This document shows positions 22,898 to 31,426 of a stretch of DNA of 64,000 nucleotides, one piece after another. Each line of letters begins with the position of its first letter. Position 1 is the stretch's first letter. The notes beneath the pieces are model-generated. The model was not told the origin of the DNA. It saw nothing but the letters and a program-made list of their open reading frames with translations, and ran no database searches. A program made the translations under genes and the position numbers. This DNA is from Sphingomonas yantingensis. GTDB lineage: Bacteria > Pseudomonadota > Alphaproteobacteria > Sphingomonadales > Sphingomonadaceae. The stretch spans positions 620,001-684,000 of the forward strand of contig NZ_JACIJJ010000002.1 of NCBI RefSeq assembly GCF_014199325.1, read 5' to 3'.

Positions 22898-24529
22898 TCA
22901 GTCGCCCACGCGCACCAGTTGCCGGATGCGCGTCGCCAGCGCGTCGATCGCGAAGGGCTTGGTCAGCACCGCCATGCCGGGTTCGAGCTGGCCGTTGTTG
23001 AGGAGCGCATTCTCGGCAAAGCCGGTGATGAAGAGGACGTGGAGGTCCGGTCGCCCGGCACGCGCCGCATCGGCGAGCTGACGGCCGTTCATGCCGCCGG
23101 GCAGGCCGACGTCGGTGACGAGCAGGTCGATCCGCGCCCCGCTGTCGAGGACGCGCATGCCGGCCGCGCCGTCCGCCGCCTCGATCGCGGCATAGCCGAG
23201 TTCGTGCAGCACATCGACGATCAGCAGCCGGACCGAGGGTTCGTCGTCAACGACCAGCACCGTCTCGCCCGCGCCCGCCTGCGCCGCGACGGCGGGTTCG
23301 AGCGCGGGGAGTTCCGGCTCGTCCTCGCCCAGATGTCGGGGGAGGTAGATGCAGACCATCGTGCCCTGATCGGGCTCCGAATAGATGCGGACCTGTCCGC
23401 CCGACTGCTTGGCGAAGCCGTAGATCATCGACAGGCCCAAGCCGGTGCCCTCGCCGATCGGCTTGGTGGTGAAGAACGGGTCGAAGGCGCGGGCGCGCAC
23501 TTCCGGCGTCATGCCGGTGCCGGTGTCGCTGACGCAGAGCGACAGATACTGCCCCTCGGGCATGTCGAGCTGGCGACTGCCCGCCGCATCGATCCAGCGG
23601 TTGCACGTCTCGATCGTGATCCGCCCGCCGCCGGGCATCGCGTCGCGCGCGTTGATGCACAAATTGAGGAGCGCGTTCTCGAGCTGCGAGGCATCGACAT
23701 GTGCGGTCCATAGCCCGGTCGCGGCGACATTCTCGATCGCGATGCCGGGGCCCACGGTGCGCTGGATCAGTTCGATCATGCCCGCCACCAGCCGGTTGAC
23801 GTTGACCGGCCGGGGCAGCAACGTCTGGCGGCGAGCGAACGCCAGCAGGCGATGGGTCAGCGCTGCCGCCCGCCGCGTCGCCCCCTGTGCGGTCAGCAGA
23901 TACTTCTCGACGTCGCCGAGCCGCCCCTGGTTGATGCGCATCTGCGCCAGTTCGAGCGAGCCCGAAATGCCCGCGAGCAGATTGTTGAAATCGTGCGCGA
24001 GCCCGCCGGTCAGCTGGCCCACCGCCTCCATCTTCTGGCTCTGGCGCAGCGCCTCCTCGATCTGCGCGCGTTCCTCAACAGCGGCGGCGATCCGCGCTTC
24101 GAGCGTTTCGTTGAGACGGCGCAGCTCGGTTTCGGCCTTTGCCCGGTCGCTCACATCCTTGAACAGCACCGCGACCTGGCGGAGCGTCACGGGCTCGAGG
24201 CGGAAGGACGACACTTCCAGATGGCGCCCGGTCGCGACGAGTTCGCGCTGGAAGCGGATCGGCGTCCCGGTGCGCAGGACGCTGCCATAGAGCTCCACCC
24301 AGCCATCGGCCTCGTCGGGCACCATTTCGCGCAGCTTCTGGCCGACGACGTTGGGGATGCCGGCGTTGCGCTCATAGGCCGGGTTGGCGAGCACGTGGAC
24401 GTAATCGCTGTCCGGCCCGTGCGGCCCGTCGAAGAACTCGATGACGCAGAACCCCTCGTCCATCGTCTCGAAGAGAGCGCGATAGCGTTCTAGCTCAACG
24501 GCGTGCTGGGGCTGGGGCTGGGGACTCAT
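22898..24529 (-). CDS. Hybrid sensor histidine kinase (PAS-HisKA-HATPase-REC)
   Basis: A 543-residue soluble kinase. It has a PAS domain (residues ~12-130: ALFETMDEGFCVIEFFDG, then VAVLFKDVSDRAKAE), a coiled linker, HisKA with phospho-acceptor His in GGLAHDFNNLLAGI (~183), HATPase boxes (LCINARDAMPGGG; VSDTGTGM; GTGLGLSMIYGF) and a C-terminal receiver domain with VVDDEPSV and acceptor Asp in LLVTDVGLPGG. No transmembrane segment is seen, so it senses an intracellular cue or is recruited. No partner response regulator is adjacent. Confidence 0.93.
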   Translation of the reverse strand: MSPQPQPQHAVELERYRALFETMDEGFCVIEFFDGPHGPDSDYVHVLANPAYERNAGIPNVVGQKLREMVPDEADGWVELYGSVLRTGTPIRFQRELVATGRHLEVSSFRLEPVTLRQVAVLFKDVSDRAKAETELRRLNETLEARIAAAVEERAQIEEALRQSQKMEAVGQLTGGLAHDFNNLLAGISGSLELAQMRINQGRLGDVEKYLLTAQGATRRAAALTHRLLAFARRQTLLPRPVNVNRLVAGMIELIQRTVGPGIAIENVAATGLWTAHVDASQLENALLNLCINARDAMPGGGRITIETCNRWIDAAGSRQLDMPEGQYLSLCVSDTGTGMTPEVRARAFDPFFTTKPIGEGTGLGLSMIYGFAKQSGGQVRIYSEPDQGTMVCIYLPRHLGEDEPELPALEPAVAAQAGAGETVLVVDDEPSVRLLIVDVLHELGYAAIEAADGAAGMRVLDSGARIDLLVTDVGLPGGMNGRQLADAARAGRPDLHVLFITGFAENALLNNGQLEPGMAVLTKPFAIDALATRIRQLVRVGD

Positions 24530-24623
24530 TCACTCGGATCCTGATGCGCTATCGCGGTGATCTTATCCTGCATCAATCCCAATCAGCGGCGACGCATAAG
24601 GTTTCGTCGCAAAATGGAAATCT

Positions 24624-25808
24624 TCAGACATCGGTTTCGATCGCGCGCACGGCCTGCACCTGCGGATAGGGCATGACGAGCGTGCCGTCGGGCGCGGCGG
24701 TAAAGGTCGTCTGCGTCGGATAGGCGATTTCGATCCCCTCGGCATTGAAGCGGCGCAGGATCTCGATCCCGATCGCGGTGCGCGTGTCGTAGAAGGCGAC
24801 ATAGTCGGGGCCGGGGCTGTCGAACTCGACCTCGAAATCGAGGCTCGACGCGCCGAAATTGACGAAGCCCGAGCGGATGAAGATCCGGTCGTGCGCCTCG
24901 ACGATCTCCTTCAGGATGCCGGGAATGCGTGCGCACACCTCCGGCGGAGTCTGATAGGTGACGCCGAGCGCGAACTTGGCCCGGCGATGCACGCGCTGCG
25001 TGTTGTTCTGAATTTCCTTTTCGAGGAGGTTCTTGTTCGAGATGATCCGCTCCTCGCCCTGAAAGCTGCGGATCCGCGTCGACTTGAGGCCGATCGCCTC
25101 GATATTCCCTTGCGTGGTGTCGTAGGTGATGCTGTCGCCCTTGCGGAACGGCTTGTCGAAGATGATCGACAGCGCGGCGAACAGGTCGGCGAAGATGCCC
25201 TGTGCAGCCAAACCGATGGCGATGCCGCCGACGCCGAGGCCGGCGACGAGGCCGGTGACGTTGACGTTGAGGTTGTCGAGCACGACGATCAGCGCGATCG
25301 CAAACACGACGAAAGTGACGAGCAGGCGGATGAGGCCGAGCGCGGTGCCCAGCGCCTCGCTGCCGCGGTGGTCGGTCTGCGTCCGCGCCTCGACCAGGCC
25401 GAGGATGACCTCGCGCACCCAGATGGCGGCCTGGAAGGTGGCGGCGACGGTGAAGAGGAAGTCGGTCGTCTTGACGATCGCGCTTGGCGCGTCGGCGACG
25501 CCTACGACCAGCTTGGCCGCGATCATCCACATGAAGAAACGGTTGGTGCGCGAGATCGCCCGGCCGAAGATCCCCGACCAGCCGGTAACGACGGGCTGGC
25601 GCTCGCAATAGCGCCGGCCCCAGCGCTTCACCCAGTCGAGCGCGAGGACGATGAGCGCGGCAAAGCCCACCGCCACGCCGATCTGGATCCAGTGGTCGCC
25701 GATCCAGACGACGCCGTCGCGGACCAGGCCATGGACCTGGCGCTGGGCGCCTTCGGGATCGAACTTGATGATCGCGGCGCTGCTGTTCGCCGCAGTGGTG
25801 TTGCTCAT
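24624..25808 (-). CDS. MscS-family mechanosensitive ion channel
   Basis: A 394-residue inner-membrane protein from ATG 25808. It has transmembrane helices near residues 35-55, 80-105, 110-130, 150-180 and a pore helix VTGLVAGLGVGGIAIGLAAQ with the Gly/Ala pattern typical of MscS TM3, then a beta domain (FDKPFRKGDSITY, GNIEAIGLKSTRIRS, ISNKNLLEKEIQN) and a C-terminal alpha/beta region. It would release solutes on hypo-osmotic shock. It follows the topoisomerase IB gene by 13 bases, so the two are likely co-transcribed. Confidence 0.92.
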   Translation of the reverse strand: MSNTTAANSSAAIIKFDPEGAQRQVHGLVRDGVVWIGDHWIQIGVAVGFAALIVLALDWVKRWGRRYCERQPVVTGWSGIFGRAISRTNRFFMWMIAAKLVVGVADAPSAIVKTTDFLFTVAATFQAAIWVREVILGLVEARTQTDHRGSEALGTALGLIRLLVTFVVFAIALIVVLDNLNVNVTGLVAGLGVGGIAIGLAAQGIFADLFAALSIIFDKPFRKGDSITYDTTQGNIEAIGLKSTRIRSFQGEERIISNKNLLEKEIQNNTQRVHRRAKFALGVTYQTPPEVCARIPGILKEIVEAHDRIFIRSGFVNFGASSLDFEVEFDSPGPDYVAFYDTRTAIGIEILRRFNAEGIEIAYPTQTTFTAAPDGTLVMPYPQVQAVRAIETDV

Positions 25809-25821
25809 GCCGGCTCCGTCG

Positions 25822-26838
25822 TCACGCCGCGCGGGCGGGGGCGCTCGTTTGGTCGCACTCGCCGAGAAAGGCGATAAGCCCCCGCTCGGCACGCGTCAGA
25901 TGACGCTTGGCGCGCGGTAGCTTGAGGCGCTGCCTGAGGGCAAGCTGCGCGGCCTTGTCCTTGGCAAGCTCGATCAGCTCGGGGTGGACATAGCTCTTGC
26001 GCGCGATCGCGGGCGTGTTGCCCAGCGCCTCGACCACCGGCTCGAGCATCGTCTTCAGGCCGATCGGTTCGGGCGCGGTCGCCAGCGCCTCGAACGCGAT
26101 GGCGCTCGCGCCCCAGGTGCGGAAATGCTTGGCGGTGAAGGGGGCGCCCATCGCCTCGCGGATATAGTCGTTGACGTCGCCGGAGGTGACGGGCCGTGCC
26201 TCGCCCGCCTCGTCAAGATACCCGAACAGGTGCTGGCCGGGCAGGTCCTGGCATTTCTTGACGAAGCGGATCAACGAATTGTCGGTAATCGTCAGCACCC
26301 GCTGCTTGCCCGACTTGGCGGTGTATTGAAGGCGCAGGCGCGTGCCCGTCAGCTTGGCATGGCGGCGGCGCAGCGTCGTCGCACCGAAGCTCTTGTTCGC
26401 CTTGGCATAGCTTTCATTGCCCACGCGCAGTCTACCCAGGTCGAGCAAGCGCACGACCGCGGCGACGGCGCGCTCGCGCGTCAGCTTGCGGGCGCGAAGG
26501 TCCTTTTCGACCTGTTTTCGAAGGCGGGGCAGGCGTTCGCCGAACTCGCTGCACCGCGAGTATTTCGCCGCCTCCTGCGCCTCGCGGAAGTCGGTGTGAT
26601 AGCGATACTGCTTGCGGCCCTTCTCGTCCCAGCCGACCGCCTGGATATGGCCGTTGGGATGGGGGCAGAACCACGCATCGCGATAGGCGGGGGGCAGGCC
26701 GATCTTGTTCAGCCGGTCGATCTCGTCGCGGTCGGTGATCCGCTCGCCCTTCGGCGACCAATAACCCCATCCGTGCCGCATCTTGCGGCGGGTGATGCCG
26801 GGCTTGCTGTCGTCGCAGTAGCGGATGGTGTCGGCCAT
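25822..26838 (-). CDS. DNA topoisomerase IB (poxvirus-like)
   Basis: A 338-residue type IB topoisomerase. N-terminal region with GITRRKMRHGWGYWSPKGERI and LPPAYRDAWFCP; a catalytic domain with an Arg in GRLRVGNESYAK, a TAKSGKQR Lys loop, TAKHFRTWGAS (Arg near residue 234), and active-site Tyr in AIARKSYVHPEL (near residue 281). The full set suggests an active, ATP-independent swivelase relaxing supercoils. It is first in an apparent operon with mscS. Bacterial members of this class are sporadic but regular in alphaproteobacteria. Confidence 0.93.
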   Translation of the reverse strand: MADTIRYCDDSKPGITRRKMRHGWGYWSPKGERITDRDEIDRLNKIGLPPAYRDAWFCPHPNGHIQAVGWDEKGRKQYRYHTDFREAQEAAKYSRCSEFGERLPRLRKQVEKDLRARKLTRERAVAAVVRLLDLGRLRVGNESYAKANKSFGATTLRRRHAKLTGTRLRLQYTAKSGKQRVLTITDNSLIRFVKKCQDLPGQHLFGYLDEAGEARPVTSGDVNDYIREAMGAPFTAKHFRTWGASAIAFEALATAPEPIGLKTMLEPVVEALGNTPAIARKSYVHPELIELAKDKAAQLALRQRLKLPRAKRHLTRAERGLIAFLGECDQTSAPARAA

Positions 26839-26969
26839 GGGTCCAAGTCGTTGTTCGCAGGGCCGATCAATGCGTCTCTACGGGCTTTCGTTCCGCCGCG
26901 CATGCAGGGAACAAGCGTGGACGGGTGCCGGTTCAGGACGCGAACCCCAAGCGAACTGGAGTGCCCCCC

Positions 26970-27524
26970 ATGGCCGATCTTAAAGCAAGCCGCGTGCTGA
27001 TCCTCGCCACCGACGGTTTCGAGCATGACGAACTTTTCGCGCCGCGACAGGCGCTGCTCGAAGCCGGTGCCGAAGTCACGCTCGCCTCGATCAAGACCGA
27101 CCCGATCCAGGGCGTGAAGAACGACAGCGACCCGACCGAGACGATCACCCCCGACCTGACGCTCGATCAGGTCGATCCCGACGATTATCACGCGCTCCTG
27201 CTGCCCGGCGGCGTCGGCAATCCCGACAAGATGCGGCTGGAGGAAAAGGCGATCGACATCGTCGAGGCGTTCATGGACGACGACAAGATCGTCGCCGCCA
27301 TCTGTCACGCCCCGTGGCTGCTGGTCGAGGCGGACGTGGTCGACGGGCGCCGCGTGACGAGCTGGCCGTCGGTGCGCACCGACCTCGAGAATGCCGGCGG
27401 CGACGTGGTGGACGAGGAGGTCGTGGTCGACGGCAACCTCATCACCAGCCGCAACCCGGGCGACATCCCGGCGTTCAACAAGGCGCTGATCGAGGCGCTG
27501 GAAAAGGTGGGCGAGGACGCCTGA
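26970..27524 (+). CDS. DJ-1/PfpI-family protein (type 1 glutamine amidotransferase-like)
   Basis: A 184-residue protein with the DJ-1/PfpI fold: VLILATDGFEHDELFAPRQAL at the N-terminus and the nucleophile elbow AAICHAPWLL (Cys near residue 105, followed by His), with the usual Glu near residue 18. YhbO/PfpI-type proteins are reported as proteases, chaperones or glyoxalase/deglycase-like stress proteins; which applies cannot be read here. ATG 26970 starts the domain. It is divergent from topoisomerase IB. Confidence 0.9.
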   Translation: MADLKASRVLILATDGFEHDELFAPRQALLEAGAEVTLASIKTDPIQGVKNDSDPTETITPDLTLDQVDPDDYHALLLPGGVGNPDKMRLEEKAIDIVEAFMDDDKIVAAICHAPWLLVEADVVDGRRVTSWPSVRTDLENAGGDVVDEEVVVDGNLITSRNPGDIPAFNKALIEALEKVGEDA

Positions 27525-27528
27525 CGCT

Positions 27529-28584
27529 TCAGGCGGGGGCGCGGGTGCGCGCTCCCGCCTTTGCCGGGCTGCGGTTGATCCACGCCTGTGCCGGCAGCTC
27601 GACGAAGCGATAGAGCAGCGCAGAGGCGGCCAGCACGATCGCCAGGTAGAGCGCGATCAGCGGCCACCCGACCGGGCCGGGCGCGTGGACGAAGGTGAGC
27701 TTGAACGCCTTCCACATCAGGAAGTGGGATAGATAGGTCGCATAGCTCCACTCGCCGAGGTGGTGGAGGATCGGGTGGCCCAACGCGCACGGGTCGCGGC
27801 TGGCGAGCCCCAGCACGAGGCCGGCAAAGACCAGCGGCACCGCCAGCGCCTCGGGCGCCGAGCCGAATGCCCACCCCAGCGAAGCGAGCAGTGCGATGCC
27901 GCCGAGCGCCACCATGCCGCTGCGGCTCGACCATAGCGAATGGACGATCATGCCGATGCCGAACCCCGCGAGGCAGCGGATCGCGCCGAAATGCGCGATA
28001 TCGACGTTGAGCCCGGCCGCGCCGCGCATCGCGTTGGTCAGCGCGAGCGCCGCCGCGATCCCGGCGATCGCCGCGACCCTCGGGATGCGCTGCCCGGCGA
28101 ACGCGAGGACGAACGCTGGGAAGGCGAGATAGGCGGCGAACTCGGCCGAGATCGACCAGGCCGGGTCGTTCCAGCTGAGCGAGGGCGTCAGGCCCCAGTT
28201 CTGGATCAGCAGATAGTGGAGCGGCAGCTCGGCAAAGGGAAAATCGTCCGGCACGTGCCGCCCGGTCGCCCATAGCGCCGCCGCCATCGCGACGCCGCCC
28301 GTCAGCACGAAGGCGTGAAGCGGCCAGACCCGCGCGAACCGGCGCTTCAGGAACGACGGCACCGCCGCCCAGCCGCGCTGCTCGATCCGGTCGCGCCACG
28401 ACAGCGCGATGACGAAGCCCGACAGCACGAAGAAGAAATCGACCGCCAGATAGCCCCTGGCGACGACCGCTGCGACGGCGTCGGGGAGCGGTGGCAGCGA
28501 CAGGCGCAGATGGTAGAAGACCACCAGCCACGCCGCGATCCCCCGCGCGCCCGTCAGTGCGCGCAGCTCGCCCGTCCGGCTCAC
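27529..28584 (-). CDS. OafA/AcyltransferaseB-like membrane acyltransferase
   Basis: A 351-residue acyltransferase-3 protein, with about ten transmembrane helices. It has the N-terminal signature ALTGARGIAAWLVVFYHLRL (catalytic His near residue 21), YLAVDFFFVLSGFVIALSW, RRFARVWPLHAF and, in the middle, WSISAEFAAYLAFP. These enzymes acylate cell-surface carbohydrates at the inner membrane. The start is the GTG at 28584, which overlaps the stop of a small upstream ORF as GTGA. It is convergent with the DJ-1/PfpI gene, four bases apart, and could act on the exopolysaccharide served by the glycosyltransferase at 28810. Confidence 0.88.
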   Translation of the reverse strand: MSRTGELRALTGARGIAAWLVVFYHLRLSLPPLPDAVAAVVARGYLAVDFFFVLSGFVIALSWRDRIEQRGWAAVPSFLKRRFARVWPLHAFVLTGGVAMAAALWATGRHVPDDFPFAELPLHYLLIQNWGLTPSLSWNDPAWSISAEFAAYLAFPAFVLAFAGQRIPRVAAIAGIAAALALTNAMRGAAGLNVDIAHFGAIRCLAGFGIGMIVHSLWSSRSGMVALGGIALLASLGWAFGSAPEALAVPLVFAGLVLGLASRDPCALGHPILHHLGEWSYATYLSHFLMWKAFKLTFVHAPGPVGWPLIALYLAIVLAASALLYRFVELPAQAWINRSPAKAGARTRAPA

Positions 28585-28715
28585 GGCTTTCGCCGGGCGG
28601 CAAAGCCCTTCGGCGCGTCGCCGTCCTCGCGGTCGAGATCGGGGCGCGACAACAGGCGCCATGCCGCGAACAGCATCAGCCCGTGCGTAATGAGGATCGA
28701 AAAGCCGTCGACCAT
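28581..28715 (-). CDS. Small membrane protein (44 aa) upstream of the acyltransferase
   Basis: A 44-residue ORF, MVDGFSILITHGLMLFAAWRL..., with one N-terminal hydrophobic helix followed by an acidic then basic tail. Its TGA overlaps the GTG start of the acyltransferase (GTGA), which is the main evidence for translation. No good SD is visible. Its role is unknown. Confidence 0.5.
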   Translation of the reverse strand: MVDGFSILITHGLMLFAAWRLLSRPDLDREDGDAPKGFAARRKP

Positions 28716-28809
28716 GGGCCGGGCATAAACGCGAGCCGTTGCCGGGCGGTTAAGCGCCGATCCGGCGTGATTGACGCGGCGTTAAACCCTGTCGTGGCAG
28801 GAACACGTC

Positions 28810-30048
28810 ATGCGTATCCTCCACGTCCTCGACCACGGGCTGCCGCTCCACAGCGGCTATAGTTTCCGCACGCGCGCGATCCTGAAGGCACAGGTGGCGC
28901 GCGGCTGGGCGGTCGCGGGCGTGACCGGCCCGCGCTACAACGTCGTCGATGCGCCGGTCGAGACGTTCGACGGCCTCGATTTTCACCGGAGCTCGATGCG
29001 CCCTGCCGGCCCCCCGCCGCTAGGCGAATGGCGCGAGATCGGCGTGTTCGCCCGCGCGATCGAGCGGGCGGTCGATGCCTTTCGCCCCGACATTCTCCAC
29101 GCGCATTCGCCTGTCATGGGGGCGTTGGCGGCGCTGCGCGTCGCAAAGAAGCGCGGTCTGCCGCTGCTCTACGAAATCCGCGCCTTCTGGGAAGATGCGG
29201 CGGTCGGCAACGGGACGGGGCGGGAGGGATCGGCCAAGTACCGCGTCACCCGCGCGCTCGAAACCTGGGCGTGCCGACGCGTCGATGCGGTGGGCGTCAT
29301 TTGCGAGGGGCTGCGCGGCGACCTGATCGCGCGCGGCATTCCCGGGACCAAGATCATGGTCAGCCCCAACGGCGTCGACCTGTCGCTGTTCGGCGAGCCG
29401 CCGGCGCGCGATGAACGGCTGGCGGCCGAACTGGGGATGGGGGACGAGGTCGTCGGCTATGTCGGCAGCTTCTATGATTATGAGGGGCTGGACGATCTGA
29501 TCGCCGCGATACCCGCGCTGGTCGCGAAGCGGCCGCAGGCGCAGCTTTTGATGGTGGGCGGCGGGCCGATGGAGCCACAGCTTCGCGCCGCAGCCGAAGC
29601 CTCGCCCGTCGCCAGCCGCATCCGCTTCGTCGGGCGCGTGCCGCATAACGTGGTCGAGCGTTATTACAGCCTGATCGACGTGCTGGCCTATCCGCGCAAG
29701 CATATGCGGCTGACCGATCTCGTCACGCCGCTGAAACCGCTGGAGGCGATGGCGCAGGGCAAGCTGGTCGCCGCTTCGAATGTCGGCGGGCATCGCGAAC
29801 TGATCGAGGACGGGGTGACGGGCACGTTGTTCGGGCCCGACGATCCCGCCGCGATCGCGACGGCGCTGGCCGACCTGTTCGAGAACCGCGCCGGCTGGGA
29901 TGCGCGGCGAGCGCGGGCGCGTGCGTTCGTCGAGCGCGAGCGTAACTGGTCGTCAAATATTTCCCGCTACCAGCCTGTTTACCAACGGCTTGCACAGGCC
30001 GCAGCAACGGACGGAACATGGTCGCGCTTACCGCCAGTCAACGCATGA
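28810..30048 (+). CDS. GT4 glycosyltransferase, exosortase A-associated (TIGR04063-like)
   Basis: A 412-residue GT-B glycosyltransferase. The N-terminus MRILHVLDHGLPLHSGYSFR is the hallmark of the PEP-CTERM/exosortase A-associated group. It also has HAHSPVMGALAA, a C-terminal donor domain with GYVGSFYDYEGLDDLI and the E...E region KPLEAMAQGKLVAASNVGGHRELIEDG. It builds a surface or exopolysaccharide repeat in the cytosol. AGGAA precedes ATG 28810. The next gene overlaps its stop. The acyltransferase is on the other side, but the exosortase gene itself is not in the window. Confidence 0.9.
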   Translation: MRILHVLDHGLPLHSGYSFRTRAILKAQVARGWAVAGVTGPRYNVVDAPVETFDGLDFHRSSMRPAGPPPLGEWREIGVFARAIERAVDAFRPDILHAHSPVMGALAALRVAKKRGLPLLYEIRAFWEDAAVGNGTGREGSAKYRVTRALETWACRRVDAVGVICEGLRGDLIARGIPGTKIMVSPNGVDLSLFGEPPARDERLAAELGMGDEVVGYVGSFYDYEGLDDLIAAIPALVAKRPQAQLLMVGGGPMEPQLRAAAEASPVASRIRFVGRVPHNVVERYYSLIDVLAYPRKHMRLTDLVTPLKPLEAMAQGKLVAASNVGGHRELIEDGVTGTLFGPDDPAAIATALADLFENRAGWDARRARARAFVERERNWSSNISRYQPVYQRLAQAAATDGTWSRLPPVNA

Positions 30049-30851
30049 AAGCCGATCCGAAATGGGCTGCCACGGGCATTGTCGCGCTATTCGCGGGGCT
30101 GGTTGCGGCATTGCTGCCCGCCTGGCGGATCGAGTCGCTGGTAACGGATATCGGGCTGCCCGCGCTGCTGCCTGCCGCGGCGCCGCCGCTGGGCACGACG
30201 TTTCGCATCGGCCTGATCCTCGCGGCGATGGCCGGGGCGGGTGCGGCGACCTGGGCCGCGGTCGGCCGGTTCGCGCCGACCCGCCGCGTCGTCCGCACCG
30301 TCACCCGCCGCGCCGACCGCCATTCCGATGCGCCGGTGCGCGAGCCGGTGATGGCGATGCGCGACCTGGGCACGCCGTTTCTCGACGTGGGTGTGAGACC
30401 GCCTGAGCAGGACATTCCGCGCGACCTCGACCTGCCGCTCGCCGCCTTTGATCCCACGGCGATCCCGGAAACGCCGCTGACGCCGAGCGAGCCGGTCAAA
30501 CCGCTCTACCGGGCCGAGCCGGCGATCGATGCCGCGCCGCCGGTCCCGGCCGATCCGCCGCTCCCCGATCCCGAGCCCGATCCCGATCCCGATCCCGTCA
30601 TCGAGCATGTGCGCATCGAAACCTTCGAGGTGACGCCGAGTTATCGCCAGCCGGTCTTGGCCGCGGTGCCCGACATCGACGACGCGCCGGCGATCACCGC
30701 GCCCGAGACCGAGGCGACGATCCACGCGCTGCTCGATCGGCTGGAGCGCGGGGTGCGCCGTCGCGGCGGCGGCCCCGCGCTCGTCGAGCGGGCCCATTCG
30801 GACGACCTCGACGAGGCGCTCGCCACACTTCGACGCTTCGCCGGGCGCTAA
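30045..30851 (+). CDS. Membrane protein with proline-rich cytoplasmic domain, unknown function
   Basis: A 268-residue protein from the ATG at 30045, which overlaps the glycosyltransferase stop as ATGA (an upstream ATG at 30018 is also in frame). Two N-terminal helices (IVALFAGLVAALLPAW and GLILAAMAGAGAATWAAVG) precede a basic linker and a Pro/Asp-rich repeat (DPEPDPDPDPV), and a conserved C-terminal helix with LLDRLERGVRRRG and DDLDEALATLRRF. It looks like a sphingomonad-specific envelope protein co-expressed with the glycosyltransferase. No known domain. Confidence 0.7.
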   Translation: MKADPKWAATGIVALFAGLVAALLPAWRIESLVTDIGLPALLPAAAPPLGTTFRIGLILAAMAGAGAATWAAVGRFAPTRRVVRTVTRRADRHSDAPVREPVMAMRDLGTPFLDVGVRPPEQDIPRDLDLPLAAFDPTAIPETPLTPSEPVKPLYRAEPAIDAAPPVPADPPLPDPEPDPDPDPVIEHVRIETFEVTPSYRQPVLAAVPDIDDAPAITAPETEATIHALLDRLERGVRRRGGGPALVERAHSDDLDEALATLRRFAGR

Positions 30852-31162
30852 GTGGTCTCGACCGTCAGCGCCTCGATCCGGGCGCTGATCGAGGCGGGGT
30901 TGGTCCGCGTCGCAACGACGGTGCAGTCCGCGAGCAATTGTCCACGCATTGGCAAGTCCATCTCGCCGAGGTTGCCGAGCCACGCCCGCGACGCGCGGTC
31001 CGTCCCGACCTGCAGGTCGAGGACATGACGCGCGCCGGCAAAGGTCGCGCTGGCCCAGCGCGTCGCGCTTGCCTCGACGATCCGCATCGGCACCCCGGCC
31101 CCCGCCGCGGAAAGAGTGAGCGCGCGCTCGATCAGCGCGCCAGCATCGGGTCCGCGCGCCAT
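30848..31162 (-). CDS. Small hypothetical protein, second gene of an SOS-box mini-operon
   Basis: A 104-residue protein from ATG 31162. Strand-rich sequence such as VPMRIVEASATRWASATFAGARH and LDLQVGTDRASRAWLGNLGEMDLPM suggests a small alpha/beta fold. No motif recognised. Its start overlaps the stop of the upstream 58-residue gene (TGATG), so the two are coupled. It is convergent and overlaps by four bases the 3' end of the membrane protein at 30045-30851. Role unknown; expression may be tied to DNA damage through the SOS box at 31366. Confidence 0.65.
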   Translation of the reverse strand: MARGPDAGALIERALTLSAAGAGVPMRIVEASATRWASATFAGARHVLDLQVGTDRASRAWLGNLGEMDLPMRGQLLADCTVVATRTNPASISARIEALTVETT

Positions 31163-31338
31163 CAGTTGGCACCTTCGGCCAGATAGGCCTCGATCCGCCG
31201 GCGCATCGACGGTCCCGGCTCGCGCCCGCGACGCATGTCGAGGACGAGGCGCGGATCGCGCGCGACTCGCCGTCCGAACAACGTGACCGGCGTGCCCGTC
31301 GCCTTCAGATGTGCCTCGATCCGCGGCAGCAATTCCAT
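31162..31338 (-). CDS. 58-aa putative DNA-binding protein, SOS-box mini-operon
   Basis: A 58-residue ORF starting MELLPRIEAHLKATGTPVTL and continuing GRRVARDPRLVLDMRRGREP, then a final helix SMRRRIEAYLAEG. The pattern (small, basic, helix-turn-helix-like) is mirrored in the first 60 residues of the divergent S24 protein, which reads RLSRLIGRNAAYIQQHV with ETIAAFLG at the end. GGGAG lies upstream. It overlaps the next gene's start by one base. The gene diverges from the S24 gene across a candidate SOS box. Confidence 0.6.
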   Translation of the reverse strand: MELLPRIEAHLKATGTPVTLFGRRVARDPRLVLDMRRGREPGPSMRRRIEAYLAEGAN

Positions 31339-31365
31339 CTCGCATCTCCCGTTCCCGACTCATTT

Positions 31366-31380
31366 GTTCTATTTCTGTTC
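31366..31380. promoter_or_regulatory. Alphaproteobacterial SOS box (GTTC-N7-GTTC)
   Basis: GTTCTATTTCTGTTC at 31366-31380 matches exactly the alphaproteobacterial LexA site GTTC-N7-GTTC. It lies in the 88-base region between the divergent S24 gene (start 31427) and the 58-aa gene (start 31338), close enough to control both. Confidence 0.65.
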
Positions 31381-31426
31381 TCATTTCCAACTTGTCTAGG
31401 AAAAATCCTATGCCTATGGGTCGGTC